Source: Bacteroidota bacterium
Lineage (GTDB): Bacteria; Bacteroidota; Bacteroidia; AKYH767-A; OLB10
Length of the DNA stretch: 64,000 nucleotides
NCBI GenBank assembly: GCA_016709725.1
Contig: JADJMG010000030.1
Coordinates: forward strand, 124,001 to 188,000
Direction: 5' to 3'
In this document: in pieces, positions 9,896 through 18,755 of the stretch
How the letters are laid out: each line of letters begins with the position of its first letter
How positions within the stretch are numbered: position 1 is the stretch's first letter
Notes under the pieces: generated by a model
The model's input: the letters and a program-made list of their open reading frames with translations, nothing else
What the model was told of the DNA's origin: nothing
Database searches by the model: none
Program-made: the position numbers and the translations under genes

Positions 9896-11578
9896 TTAAG
9901 GCTTATACGATCGACTCAACATCGATTGATACACTTGTGGTGCTTTCAATGCTTTGATGGCAGAGAGAATATCGGGATCGTCGTTGAAGCTTGCTTCGAT
10001 ACGACCATTTTGATAGTAGTAACGAGAAACAATTTCATTTTCCAAAAGCAATTTTACTTCTTGTTTATTTAAGCGAAGATCCGTTGCCTTATCATGAGCT
10101 AATACTTTTTCCACAGACTCATACTCTGCTTTAATATGTTCGAAGTATTTTTCCTTTTCTGCTTTTTCTTTTAATTCCTTCAGCATGATTTCACTCTCTG
10201 TAGTGTATTCATACTCCTTGCTGCTTTGCCATTTAATAAAATTTTCAAATTCTTCATCGGTTATGATAAAGCTTCTAGCATCACCAATGGCGGGATGCGA
10301 AATTTTAAACTCCGTTGCGTAATCAAACAAAATATAATTATTGATTAATGATCTGGATATGCTGCTAATCGTTGGTGTTTCGGTTGCAAAATCAGGAGAA
10401 ATTCCTCCACCATCAAATACTTTTCGTCCCATCTTCGTTTTAAATTCAGAGATCAAAGAATCGGGAACTTTGCCAACACTACCATCGGGATTGCGATGTG
10501 TATAGTCGAGTGCTTGAATACATCTACCACTCGGAATATAATATTTAGCCGTCGTAATTTTCAATTGCGAATTGTAAGTGAGAGGTCGTGTTGTTTGCAC
10601 CAATCCTTTTCCAAAAGTGCGTTGTCCAATGATTACAGCACGATCTAAATCTTGCAAAGCACCACTTACAATTTCAGCGGCTGAAGCAGAACCACTGCTC
10701 ACTAAAACAACAAGCGGCGTTTTAGTATCTACAGATGGATTTAATGAACGATAAACTTTATCCCACTCTTTCACTTTTCCTTTTGTACTTACTACTTCTT
10801 GACCTTTGTCGACAAAGACATTGACAATATTTACGGCTTCATTTAACAATCCACCTGGATTCCCGCGTAAATCCAAAATCAACCCTTTTACTTTTTGCTT
10901 ATTCACTAAATCTTCTACTGCATGTTTCACTTCTTGTCCGGCATAATCGGTAAAACTACCGAGGCGAATGTACCCGTACTGATCTTCTGTTACACCGTAG
11001 TACGGAACATTTTTGATTGTAATTTCTTCTCGCATCAATTTCAAAGCAACCAATTCAGCAGAACCTTTTCGTTCAACTTTTATGGAGATGGGCGTATTCG
11101 GTTGCCCTTTTAACATTTTCGAAATCTCGTCGTACTTTTTTCCTTTCACCGCTTTATCATCAATGGCCCGAATGATATCGCCTGCTTGCAACCCTGATTT
11201 TTGTGCAGGAAAACCTTCGTACGGATCGGTGATGATCACATCTTCTCCACGCTGACCAATCAATGCACCAATTCCACCGTACTGTCCAGTAGTAATAAAA
11301 CGATAATCTTCTGCATCATCTTCAGGTATAAATTGTGTGTATGGATCCAAGCTTTCGAGCATGGAGTTGATGCATTCCTCCACCAACAATTTCGGATCGG
11401 TGGGATCAACATAATACACCGTGAGTTCACGAAGTACGGTTGTGAAAATATCGAGGTTGCGACTTAGCTCGAAGAAATTATCGTTTGCACTTTTAAATGA
11501 ATACAAACCCATCCCCACAACAAGAGCAAGAATGTACATTCGGAAGCGACGGAAATTTTTAGAAATTTTTTCTTTCAT
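9896..11578 (-). CDS. S41 family C-terminal processing peptidase
   Basis: Periplasmic serine protease (Ctp/Tsp family) that cleaves proteins near their C-termini. An N-terminal membrane or signal segment lies at about 13-28. A PDZ domain spans about 98-175 with GGIGALIG and SGLQAGDIIRAIDD. The protease core has GLILDLRGNPGGLL and SSGSASAAE. Ser299 and Lys324 (in FGKGLVQ) are 25 residues apart, as in the E. coli Tsp catalytic dyad. At 560 residues it belongs to the long Bacteroidota form with a C-terminal helical extension. It is the last gene of the row DUF4271-hemD-rnpA-yidD-ctp, 8 bp after yidD. Confidence 0.93.
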   Translation of the reverse strand: MKEKISKNFRRFRMYILALVVGMGLYSFKSANDNFFELSRNLDIFTTVLRELTVYYVDPTDPKLLVEECINSMLESLDPYTQFIPEDDAEDYRFITTGQYGGIGALIGQRGEDVIITDPYEGFPAQKSGLQAGDIIRAIDDKAVKGKKYDEISKMLKGQPNTPISIKVERKGSAELVALKLMREEITIKNVPYYGVTEDQYGYIRLGSFTDYAGQEVKHAVEDLVNKQKVKGLILDLRGNPGGLLNEAVNIVNVFVDKGQEVVSTKGKVKEWDKVYRSLNPSVDTKTPLVVLVSSGSASAAEIVSGALQDLDRAVIIGQRTFGKGLVQTTRPLTYNSQLKITTAKYYIPSGRCIQALDYTHRNPDGSVGKVPDSLISEFKTKMGRKVFDGGGISPDFATETPTISSISRSLINNYILFDYATEFKISHPAIGDARSFIITDEEFENFIKWQSSKEYEYTTESEIMLKELKEKAEKEKYFEHIKAEYESVEKVLAHDKATDLRLNKQEVKLLLENEIVSRYYYQNGRIEASFNDDPDILSAIKALKAPQVYQSMLSRSYKP

Positions 11579-11586
11579 AATTAATA

Positions 11587-11808
11587 TTAGGGAACGGGAT
11601 CATAACCATGTCCACCCCAAGGGTTACAAGATAGAATTCTTTTAATGGCGAGCCATCCGCCTTTGAAGGGACCATATTTCTTGATGGCATCTGCGCCATA
11701 TTCCGAACAGGTAGGAGTATAACGACAGGCAGGTCCTAAATGTGGTGAAATTGCATTTTTATAAAAAGCAATCAAGGCAAGAAATAATTTACTTAGTATT
11801 TTTTTCAC
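11587..11808 (-). CDS. yidD: membrane protein insertion efficiency factor YidD
   Basis: A 73-residue amphipathic peripheral membrane protein that assists YidC-dependent insertion. Nearly the whole sequence is the YidD domain: FYKNAISPHLGPACRYTPTC at about 16-35, then CSEYGADAIKKYG and ILSCNPWGGHGYDPVP. It overlaps the end of rnpA by about 20 bp, the usual rnpA-yidD arrangement, so translation is likely coupled. Confidence 0.96.
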   Translation of the reverse strand: MKKILSKLFLALIAFYKNAISPHLGPACRYTPTCSEYGADAIKKYGPFKGGWLAIKRILSCNPWGGHGYDPVP

Positions 11809-12217
11809 GGTCTTGAATAATCTGCTTCAAAAGTAGGATTATTTTCTCTTGAGTAACGGTATAATCGAGGGGTGTATTGCACCGAGAAATGAACAATATG
11901 GCCAAGCCTATTTTCTTTTGATGGCAGTATTGGATGAGATCATGTTTATTGATTCGATATGCCTCTCGCATAAGGCGCTTCATTCGGTTGCGGTCGTGGG
12001 CGAACTTCATCGCTCTTTTCGGAGCGGAGACAGCTACTTTAACTGGGAAATCATCTGCATATGGCTGAGCCATAAAAAGCAAACGAACAGGACCTCCATG
12101 TATTACTTTCCCCTCAGTGAAAAGTGCATCCAATATTTTCCTGCTCTTTAACTTTTCGTTAAACGAGTAAGAATTTGACGGAAGAGGGAATGAAGACATC
12201 ATGACCGGGCACGGCAA
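11789..12217 (-). CDS. rnpA: ribonuclease P protein component
   Basis: Protein subunit of RNase P, which matures tRNA 5' ends with the rnpB RNA (not seen here). The RNR signature appears as FAHDRNRMKRLMREAYR at about residues 73-89, and the N-terminal part has KLKSRKILDALFTEGKVIHG. At 142 residues it is slightly long. The better start is probably the Met at position 7 (12199), since homologues begin close to the FxFxxxEKLKSRK region. It sits in the Bacteroidota row with hemD upstream and yidD overlapping downstream, instead of the rpmH-rnpA context of many other bacteria. Confidence 0.94.
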   Translation of the reverse strand: MPCPVMMSSFPLPSNSYSFNEKLKSRKILDALFTEGKVIHGGPVRLLFMAQPYADDFPVKVAVSAPKRAMKFAHDRNRMKRLMREAYRINKHDLIQYCHQKKIGLAILFISRCNTPLDYTVTQEKIILLLKQIIQDREKNTK

Positions 12218-12279
12218 TGGGTTAATGATTAGAAGAGGGCCAGGTTAGGCCAGGGTTGCTCGATTGATTTGAGCGATGG

Positions 12280-13056
12280 TTATTTATTCTTTTTCAAGTA
12301 GTTCTCTATGCTCATCGTCATGGATGGGGCTTCGGGAACGGGTGCTTGAATATCGAGACGAAGGTTTGCCTCCACAACGGCTTGGGATGTTTGCGATCCG
12401 AAAGCAGCAATGAGGGTTGTGTTTTGCTTAAAGTCGGGGAAGTTTTTGAAGAGAGAAGTGACTCCTGCCGGACTAAAGAACACCAACATATCATACTTCA
12501 CATCTGCCAAATCACTGAGATCGGAACAAACAGTACGGTAGATGGTTGACTTGGTGAACATAATACCATGAGCATTTAAGGCATCTGCTATTTCTTCCTT
12601 AGCGATATCGGAGCAAGGCAATAAAAATCTTTCTTTCTTATGCTTCTTTAATACTTCCAACAAGTCATTAATATTTTGCTTGCCGCTAAAAATTTTGCGC
12701 TTGCGGAAAGTGATGTACTTCTGCAAATAAAATGCGGTTGACTCAGAGATACAAAAATACTTAAGCTCCTCCATATTCGTAATACGCATTTCATTGCATA
12801 TACGAAAGAAGTGATCGGCCGCGTGGCGGCTAGTCAAGATAACAGCGGTGTGGTCGGGAATGTTTATTCTGTCCTTGCGAAAATCTTTAGCAGCAATTCC
12901 CTCTACATGAATAAAGGGTCTGAAATCGATTTTCAGGTTGTACTTTTTCGCTAGATCGTAATAAGGAGACTTCTCTGACTCTGGCTTCGGCTGTGTAACT
13001 AGTATGGATTTTACTTTCAAGGGTCTTTGATAAATGGGGTAATTTCCAAACTTCAT
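12280..13056 (-). CDS. hemD: uroporphyrinogen-III synthase
   Basis: Closes hydroxymethylbilane to uroporphyrinogen III with inversion of ring D in haem and B12 synthesis. The 258-residue sequence shows the two-lobed HemD pattern: an early ILVTQPKPESEKSPYYDLAKK segment, TAVILTSRHAADHFF at about 71-85, the middle FLLPCSDIAKEEI, and SPAGVTSLFKNF at about 190-201. HemD is poorly conserved, so neighbourhood supports the call: this family occurs next to DUF4271 and rnpA in Bacteroidota. It lies 11 bp after DUF4271. Confidence 0.88.
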   Translation of the reverse strand: MKFGNYPIYQRPLKVKSILVTQPKPESEKSPYYDLAKKYNLKIDFRPFIHVEGIAAKDFRKDRINIPDHTAVILTSRHAADHFFRICNEMRITNMEELKYFCISESTAFYLQKYITFRKRKIFSGKQNINDLLEVLKKHKKERFLLPCSDIAKEEIADALNAHGIMFTKSTIYRTVCSDLSDLADVKYDMLVFFSPAGVTSLFKNFPDFKQNTTLIAAFGSQTSQAVVEANLRLDIQAPVPEAPSMTMSIENYLKKNK

Positions 13057-13067
13057 TCGTCTTCACC

Positions 13068-13961
13068 CTACATCCCAGTCATTTTCCAAATGATCAGAAG
13101 AGGGGCGATTTCGAATGTGCAAAGGTACAAAAACAAATAAAATAGAGAGAAGCCCGGAATACCAATCCAAATCCCAATAGCTCTAACTAATCGATATGCG
13201 AAAAGAAGTGTTATAATACCCACCGCAATTAATAGAATCCAGTACCGGTATTGGAGGGGTCCATAAGCTAGTAATATATTGATTGGCAATAACAAAAGTC
13301 CAATCATCATGATCATCAAGAAGACATTAAAAATGTACAAAGCAACTGGTTTTTCTAGATCAAAAACGGTACTTAAGAACCTTAAGAGAACCATTTTTAC
13401 CGAATAGGCCACAGCAACGGAAAGGGATAAAAAGACGAATCGGATGAGTCCGCCTTGTAAAACGCCCATATCCCAATCCAAAAAAATACTTATTTGATAC
13501 AGGAATAAGCCCATCAACATATAAGAGATTATGGATAAAATGAGGGAGGCTCGTTGCAACAAAACACTCTCATCTCGCACAATTTGATTAGTGGTGGTAA
13601 GGTTATAAAATGCGGTGAAAAGCTGTCGGAAGATGCGATAATAGAAGAATCGAAACCAAGTGAATAGCGCGACTAAAACGATTAAAGAAATGGTAAACCA
13701 ATCGCCAACTTCATTGGTTAGTGGCTGGGCGCTGGGGTGTTGGGGCCGCAGTAAATGGCCTTGAAAAATGCGAGGGCCCTGCAGCGATTTAGAAATCTGA
13801 ACCACGGAATCTTCCCGTGTTGGGGGGTTGGAATCTTCTTCATCTTGAAAGCGAAAAACATTTTTAACAGGAGCAGCGCCAGAATCTACGGTTAACCCAC
13901 CCGTCACCGAATGAGTGAGATGAGTTGCTGTATCCTGCTCTGTTTTAATTTCCTTCATCAC
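13068..13961 (-). CDS. DUF4271 domain membrane protein
   Basis: Integral membrane protein of unknown function in a Bacteroidota-restricted family. The first 85 or so residues are polar and rich in T, P and S. Then come about six to eight hydrophobic segments, starting with WFTISLIVLVALFTWFRFFYY and ending YLFLYLCTFEIAPLLIIWKM, a typical DUF4271 C-terminus. It is the first gene of the probable five-gene transcript running through hemD, rnpA, yidD and ctp. No function should be inferred beyond membrane location. Confidence 0.82.
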   Translation of the reverse strand: MMKEIKTEQDTATHLTHSVTGGLTVDSGAAPVKNVFRFQDEEDSNPPTREDSVVQISKSLQGPRIFQGHLLRPQHPSAQPLTNEVGDWFTISLIVLVALFTWFRFFYYRIFRQLFTAFYNLTTTNQIVRDESVLLQRASLILSIISYMLMGLFLYQISIFLDWDMGVLQGGLIRFVFLSLSVAVAYSVKMVLLRFLSTVFDLEKPVALYIFNVFLMIMMIGLLLLPINILLAYGPLQYRYWILLIAVGIITLLFAYRLVRAIGIWIGIPGFSLFYLFLYLCTFEIAPLLIIWKMTGM

Positions 13962-14081
13962 ATCAAATAATGCACAAACTTAAAAATTATACCGAAGCTA
14001 CATATAAAATAGTAGCCTCAAATTGGTATTATGCATGACCATGGACATCGATAAGCGTACAAGTAAGAAATTATTATTTAT

Positions 14082-14108
14082 GTTGATGGGCTTTTCCTGA
14101 TCATCAAC
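14082..14108 (-). terminator. weak hairpin downstream of yceI-like gene
   Basis: GTTGATG (14082-14088) pairs with CATCAAC (14102-14108), just beyond the stop of the YceI gene on the minus strand. The following sequence is AT-rich but has no clean T run, so this is only a possible terminator. Confidence 0.3.
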
Positions 14109-14126
14109 CCATCTACAAAAAGAAAA

Positions 14127-14689
14127 TTACTTCTTTACATAAGGAATAAAATCGCATTCGATATTTACACGAATCACTTCGGCGATATTTGTAGTCACCA
14201 CTTTTGGAATTCTGATTTTATAATCAGCCAAGGTAATATCAAAAGCGACTACCAAATTAATTTTGTCGCCAGTAATTTTAAGGTGCCTTTTTCAGTTGTC
14301 TCTTTCGTCACACCATGCAAATCAAAAGTTCCGGTTGCGGTAACCGTTAAAACAGTATCACGCGACCAATCGATCGTTTCATTAATTACTCCTTTGAATG
14401 AAGCTTTTGGGTACTTTTCTGACTCCACATACTTTTCATTAAAATGTTCTTCCATGAGCGATTTGTCAAACTTGAATGTGCGCAAGGGAATATTAAATAG
14501 AATTTTGTTAGAACCCGTTGTCAATACAGATGTCAAACTTTGCGATTTTGCCTCTATGTTTTCTAAGGGCGTCGCGCTAAAAAAATAGGCCATTCCTCCA
14601 GTTGCTAAAAATACTTTTTGAGCGCTAACGGATGAGGCTATACTAATAAAGAGAAGGGTAACTAAAATATATTTTATTGGGCTATTCAT
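14127..14689 (-). CDS. YceI family protein, frameshifted
   Basis: Secreted or periplasmic lipocalin-like protein of the YceI family, which binds isoprenoid or other amphiphilic ligands. Signal peptide at residues 1-23 (cleavage after SVSA). Family features are KSQSLTSVLTTGSNKILFNI, then EHFNEKYVESEKYPKASFKG, and ATGTFDLHGVTKETTEKGTL. The first frame stops at 14249, but the expected C-terminus (KITGDKINLVVAFDITLADY...) continues in another frame to 14127. One missing base in the T4 run at 14276-14279 restores about 187 residues, the normal length. The carotenoid operon lies 6 kb away; a link to isoprenoid binding is only a possibility. Confidence 0.82.
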
Positions 14690-14742
14690 AAATCAAATTT
14701 CATATAATGAATTCTTTTTTTGTGTCTGAGGATTGCAATATT

Positions 14743-14938
14743 ACTGCTTCGTCTTCAAACTTCGCAGTACACGTACTGCTTCGATCATTAATTACGCAGT
14801 ACTAAGTACTGCTTCGATCATTAATTACGCAGTACTAAGTACTGCTTCGATCATTAACTACGCTATACTTAGTACTGCTTCGATCATTAACTTCGCAGTA
14901 CACGTACTGCTTCGATCATTAATTACGCATTAGTAATT
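14743..14938. repeat. tandem array of six 32-33-bp hairpin units
   Basis: Six consecutive units begin ACTGCTTCG and start at 14743, 14775, 14808, 14841, 14874 and 14906. Units 2 and 3 are identical. Unit boundaries form a dyad: GCAGTAC, a 2-3 base loop, GTACTGC. The loop alternates between TAA and AC, and one arm is degenerate (GCTATAC). Dyads are separated by a constant word, TTCGATCATTAATTA. The unit length of 33 keeps a spurious reading frame open. It lies in a 303-bp gap between yceI and a ydcF-like gene. Confidence 0.9.
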
Positions 14939-14992
14939 TATAAAGATACTACCCTAATCATTGGATGTCAAACTTGTCCATAAAAATTCATG

Positions 14993-15718
14993 CTATATCC
15001 ATCCTCGTAATTGATACCATGCTAATCCCATCAATTCACGATAACAGATAACCTGATAACGCAAGTGATTCCAGAACTGGTATCTCAACTGCACACTTCC
15101 CCCTACATCGGGGAGAGGAATATTATTTCCGCCCAAATTACTATCCTTATAATCAAGATCTACAGGACCGGTGGCATTCCATGTAGGTATACCACCTAAG
15201 TATTTAAATCCTAATTTTTCAAAGGTGAGAATGGATCTTCGCATATGCTCGGGAGAGGTAATAAGAACACAACGTTGTTTCTCGGCACCAGGAAAAATAC
15301 GCATAACTTCCATGCCTTCTTCTCTCGTATTTTTTCCCTTAATTTCTAAAATGATTTTCGTGCTATCCACACCGCGGATCATCAAATCTTTTCGGATACC
15401 CCAAGCATCACTGAATTCAGGACGGATACATGCAGCGGCAGGTTGGGTGATCACTACTGTTGCAGATGGATTTTTCCTCCATGTTTCAGCGGCATACCAA
15501 GAGCGAATTAATGAGTATTCACCGGGATATCCAGCGCCACCCATGATAATAATGCATTGTGGTTTAAAATGGAATTCGCTCTTACTCGTTCCCAACCAAT
15601 GATACAAGTAATAGGGACCTGTGGTGAATGCAAAAAGTACCACCAAGATTAAAAAACTAGAAAAACTGATAAAAAGGATTTTACCACATCGCATTAATTT
15701 CTGTTTCCAATTTTTCAT
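14993..15718 (-). CDS. YdcF/SanA family (DUF218) protein
   Basis: DUF218 protein, a family associated with envelope maintenance (ElyC, SanA, YdcF); biochemical activity unsettled. I chose the Met at 15718 (MKNWKQKLMRCGK) because the hydrophobic segment ILFISFSSFLILVVLFAFTT follows at once; the longer frame to 15829 has an unlikely N-terminus. The DUF218 core is visible: CIIIMGGAGYPGEYSLIR at about 52-69, then NPSATVVITQPAAA, NTREEGMEVMRIFPG and CVLITSPEHMRRSILTFEKLG. It is a single-pass, mostly periplasmic protein. It is divergent from the M1 aminopeptidase gene. Confidence 0.8.
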   Translation of the reverse strand: MKNWKQKLMRCGKILFISFSSFLILVVLFAFTTGPYYLYHWLGTSKSEFHFKPQCIIIMGGAGYPGEYSLIRSWYAAETWRKNPSATVVITQPAAACIRPEFSDAWGIRKDLMIRGVDSTKIILEIKGKNTREEGMEVMRIFPGAEKQRCVLITSPEHMRRSILTFEKLGFKYLGGIPTWNATGPVDLDYKDSNLGGNNIPLPDVGGSVQLRYQFWNHLRYQVICYRELMGLAWYQLRGWI

Positions 15719-15871
15719 TCGTACAAAAGTATAAGAATTGTTTGAAGCTTCTACAAAATACATAGAGAATATGGAGAAGTTCTCGATCCAGCACAAACGT
15801 TTGTCGATAAAACAGATTCGTTGACACAAGAATTACCATTTTTAAATGAGATCCATTACCTTCGCATCATT

Positions 15872-17725
15872 ATGCACAAACTACTCATTATTGCATTCGC
15901 ACTTATAAGTTTGGCTTCTTGCCAATCTAATTCATCAAAATCTAAAGAAGAAAATATGTCCAGAAAAGATGCTCATTCCTTTGCACGTCCGCTAGAAGCG
16001 GTGGTACGAAACTTAGACCTAGATCTGCAAGTTGATTTTGATGCAAAGCAATTGCGCGGCACAGCAACATTACAAATTGAAAATTTACAAAAAGTAAATC
16101 AGTTGCATTTAGATACAAGAGATTTAAAAATTGATAGTATTACTCTAGATGACGGAACTTCTGCCCAATATGAATTGATGCCTGCTGTTCCCTTTTTAGG
16201 AAGTGAATTAATTGTTCATATTAAACCGAATACCAAAAAAGTAAAAATAGCATACGCTACAAGTCCGACGGCGGCGGCATTACAATGGCTCACACCTCAA
16301 CAAACGGCAGGTGGCAAACAACCCTTTCTGTTTACACAAAGTCAAGCAATCTTAGCTCGCACTTGGATCCCGTTACAGGATTCTCCAGGCATTCGTTTCA
16401 CCTATCAAGCAAAAATTTCTTGTCCCCCAGGATTGATGGCATTGATGAGTGCAGAGAACGATACGGTTTTACATCCAGATGGTATTTACAATTTCAATAT
16501 GCCGCAAGCCATTCCTTCATATCTCATGGCGTTATCCGTAGGCGATTTAAGTTTTCATGCTTACGACAAACGAAGTGGAATTTTTGCAGAGCCTGTAACG
16601 CTCGATAAAGCCGTTTATGAATTTGTAGATTTACCGAAGATGGTTAATGCTGCAGAAGAATTATACGGACCCTATGCGTGGGGACGTTACGATGTATTGG
16701 TATTACCTCCAAGTTTTCCTTTCGGAGGAATGGAAAATCCGCGCATCACCTTTGCTACGCCAACTATCATTGCAGGCGATCGTTCGTTAGTTGCATTAAT
16801 AGCGCATGAACTTGCGCATAGCTGGAGCGGGAACTTAGTAACCAATGCAACATGGAACGACTTCTGGTTAAACGAAGGTTTCACCGTTTACTTTGAATCG
16901 CGTATCATGGAAAAATTATACGGGAAAGATTTTGAAGACATGGCAACCGTACTTGCTGAAGGGGAATTAAGAAAAACTGTAAAAGAAATTGGACCCGACA
17001 ATCCGGATTCGCATTTGTATTTGAACCTAGCTGGAAGAGATCCGGATGATGGAATGAGTGATATCGCTTATGAGAAAGGAAGATTCTTTTTACTCAATAT
17101 TGAATTGGCGGTAGGTCGTGAACGTTGGGATAATTTCTTAAAACAATATTTTGCTGAGCATGCCTTTCAAAGTATTACAACGGAAGAATTTTTAGATTAC
17201 TTGGAGAAAAATTTAATTCAGGGAGATGGTAAACTTCGCAATACGAAAATCAGAGATAATATTTGGGTGTATGGTCCGGGCTTGCCTGATAACTTCCCGA
17301 AGGTACATTCCGTAGAATTACAAAAAGTAGATGCCATAGTGAAAGCTTTTGAAGAAGGAAAGAAAATTGAAAATCCACAGGGATGGACAACACATCATTG
17401 GGTTTACTTCTTACGAGCATTACCTGACAGCTTATCATTGGAAAAAATGAAACTTTTAGACGATCAATTTCAGTTTACAAACAGTGGTAACAGTGAAATC
17501 TTATGTCAATGGTTAGAGATTTGCATTCGCAGCAACTATACGACTGCCGATGCCTCCTTAGAAAAATTCCTAACGTCGGTGGGGCGCCGAAAATTCTTGA
17601 AGCCTTTGTATTCGGCATTGGCTGAAACAGTAGAAGGAAAAAAGAAAGCGCAAACAATCTATGCAAAAGCTCGTCCTGGTTATCACAGTGTTGCTACGGG
17701 TACGATTGATGAGATGTTACGTTAA
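15872..17725 (+). CDS. M1 family metallopeptidase (leukotriene A4 hydrolase-like), lipoprotein
   Basis: Zinc aminopeptidase, 617 residues from the ATG at 15872. The first 18 residues (MHKLLIIAFALISLASCQ) are a lipoprotein signal with lipobox LASC, so the enzyme is probably periplasmic or surface anchored. The exopeptidase motif GGMEN is at 285-289. The zinc site HELAH is at 312-316 with the third ligand Glu335 in WLNEGF, giving the exact HExxHx18E spacing of M1 enzymes. A C-terminal helical domain like that of leukotriene A4 hydrolase follows (about 470-617). It is followed by a good intrinsic terminator. Confidence 0.94.
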   Translation: MHKLLIIAFALISLASCQSNSSKSKEENMSRKDAHSFARPLEAVVRNLDLDLQVDFDAKQLRGTATLQIENLQKVNQLHLDTRDLKIDSITLDDGTSAQYELMPAVPFLGSELIVHIKPNTKKVKIAYATSPTAAALQWLTPQQTAGGKQPFLFTQSQAILARTWIPLQDSPGIRFTYQAKISCPPGLMALMSAENDTVLHPDGIYNFNMPQAIPSYLMALSVGDLSFHAYDKRSGIFAEPVTLDKAVYEFVDLPKMVNAAEELYGPYAWGRYDVLVLPPSFPFGGMENPRITFATPTIIAGDRSLVALIAHELAHSWSGNLVTNATWNDFWLNEGFTVYFESRIMEKLYGKDFEDMATVLAEGELRKTVKEIGPDNPDSHLYLNLAGRDPDDGMSDIAYEKGRFFLLNIELAVGRERWDNFLKQYFAEHAFQSITTEEFLDYLEKNLIQGDGKLRNTKIRDNIWVYGPGLPDNFPKVHSVELQKVDAIVKAFEEGKKIENPQGWTTHHWVYFLRALPDSLSLEKMKLLDDQFQFTNSGNSEILCQWLEICIRSNYTTADASLEKFLTSVGRRKFLKPLYSALAETVEGKKKAQTIYAKARPGYHSVATGTIDEMLR

Positions 17726-17745
17726 GCAACCGAATAAATTTAGAT

Positions 17746-17774
17746 AAAGAGATCACTCATAAGGTGGTCTCTTT
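17746..17774 (+). terminator. intrinsic terminator of the M1 aminopeptidase gene
   Basis: AAAGAGATCAC (17746-17756) pairs with GTGGTCTCTTT (17764-17774), with one G:T pair and a 7-base loop, followed by TTTGCTTTT. Its 3' arm is also the left end of the duplicated segment found again at about 19274. Confidence 0.75.
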
Positions 17775-18026
17775 TGCTTTTAACATTGGTCTGTTAACAA
17801 AAGGGAGCGAATAAAATGAAAAGGCGAATAAATCCATTTACATTCGTAAAAGTAATTCACGACTTCTTAGCGAAAATTTATTACATCCTGCATTTGGTTT
17901 TTGGCCGGGACAACGAAACCCTTCGGAACGGCAAACAAATAAAGCAACATGTATATCGTCGCAACATCAAAATACCCTTCCCACTTTCTGTAAAGTTTGC
18001 GTCCTGAATTCATCACAGATGTAATT
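17768..18026 (+). repeat. direct repeat, copy A (pair with 19274-19531)
   Basis: About 259 bp repeated 1506 bp downstream. The central part (about 17805-17989) is identical base for base in both copies, while the outer 30-40 bp on each side carry several differences and a 1-bp length change. The two copies bracket the transposase and both hairpin arrays. Confidence 0.9.
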
Positions 18027-18104
18027 CATTTTTACAGTGAAAAACAACTAACCAATCGAGAATTGGCATTAATAGAAGTTTTAACACCCCAATTAAAAAA
18101 CTAG
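17816..18104 (+). pseudogene. small gene copy A, unknown function, apparently frameshifted
   Basis: The first frame (17816-18007) encodes 63 residues starting MKRRINPFTFVKVIHDF. Its last residues are out of frame with a following coding-like stretch from 18000 to the TAG at 18102-18104, reading RPEFITDVIHFYSEKQ then LTNRELALIEVLTPQLKN. Removing one base just before 18000 would join the two into about 95 residues. Copy B at 19307 has the same RPEF segment after an in-frame TAA, so both copies are interrupted within a few codons of each other. I do not recognise the family; there are basic N-terminal residues and no signal peptide. Confidence 0.45.
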
Positions 18105-18282
18105 TACAGGGTAGAAAAAATCAGGCGTATAAGAATAAGAGTATTTTCTTACTAGAGCTTAGCCCTGTCATCTTCGTAAAATCGAAAACATATAACCAAT
18201 TAAAGGGGCGTAGCCCTATAATCTTCGTAAAATCGAAAACAGATAATCAATCAACGGGGCGTAGCCCTGACATAAGAAAACC
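18027..18282. other. left flank of the transposase with hairpin array
   Basis: Between the small gene copy A and the transposase start. It contains the tail of copy A, then the three left-hand hairpin units (annotated separately), the last of which ends 14 bp before the transposase ATG. Confidence 0.6.
18154..18268. repeat. left REP-like hairpin array (3 units, GGGGCGTAGCCCT)
   Basis: Units at 18154-18166 (degenerate, AGAGCTTAGCCCT), 18204-18217 and 18255-18268 (perfect stem GGGC/GCCC, loop GTA), spaced about 50 bp. Each of the first two is followed by the word ATCTTCGTAAAATCGAAAAC. The orientation is opposite to the array on the right of the transposase. Confidence 0.85.
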
Positions 18283-18744
18283 ATGGCAAACACCTACACA
18301 CAATTATACATACAATTTACTTTCTCGGTAAAAGGCAGAGCAAATCTTATTAACGAATCCTTTCGAGATAAATTGGAAAAATTCATGTGTGGCATCATTA
18401 ACAACCATAAATGCAAAACATTTGCTATTTATTGCAATCCCGACCATACACATATCTTTGTTGGTATGCATCCAACCATTTCGCCTTCAAAATTGATGGA
18501 GCAGGTAAAATCAGGATCTTCAGGATGGTTGAACGAAAAAAAATATATACTCGGAAAATTTGCTTGGCAAGATGGATTTGGTGCATTTACATATTCCAAG
18601 TCGCATATTGACAATGTCGTGAAATATATTTTGAATCAATCTGCACATCATAAAAAACAAACATTTAAAGAAGAATATTTACAGATTCTTGAAAAATTTG
18701 ATATTGAATATGACCTAAAATACTTATTTGAATGGTATGATTAG
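18283..18744 (+). mobile_element. IS200/IS605-like Y1 transposase (REP-associated type)
   Basis: Single-strand transposase of the HUH/Y1 family, 153 residues. The HUH motif is His55-Thr56-His57 in NPDHTHIFVGM, and the probable catalytic tyrosine is Tyr115 in VVKYILNQSAHH. The N-terminus ANTYTQLYIQFTFSVKGR and C-terminus EYDLKYLFEWYD are characteristic of a common Bacteroidota subfamily. No tnpB-like accessory gene is present. The gene is closely framed by hairpin arrays in opposite orientations (last left unit 14 bp before the start, first right unit 11 bp after the stop), as for REP-associated tyrosine transposases. The middle residue of HUH is Thr, where a hydrophobic residue is usual. Confidence 0.93.
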
Positions 18745-18755
18745 GAAATATATCA

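Noticed and set aside
14733..14933. A 66-codon plus-strand ORF with repeated STASIINYAVL peptide
   Set aside because: It is produced by the 33-bp hairpin array, whose length is a multiple of three; no start-site signal and no protein-like composition.
14743..14938. Possible CRISPR array
   Set aside because: Both the dyads and the segments between them are repeats; there are no unique spacers and no cas genes.
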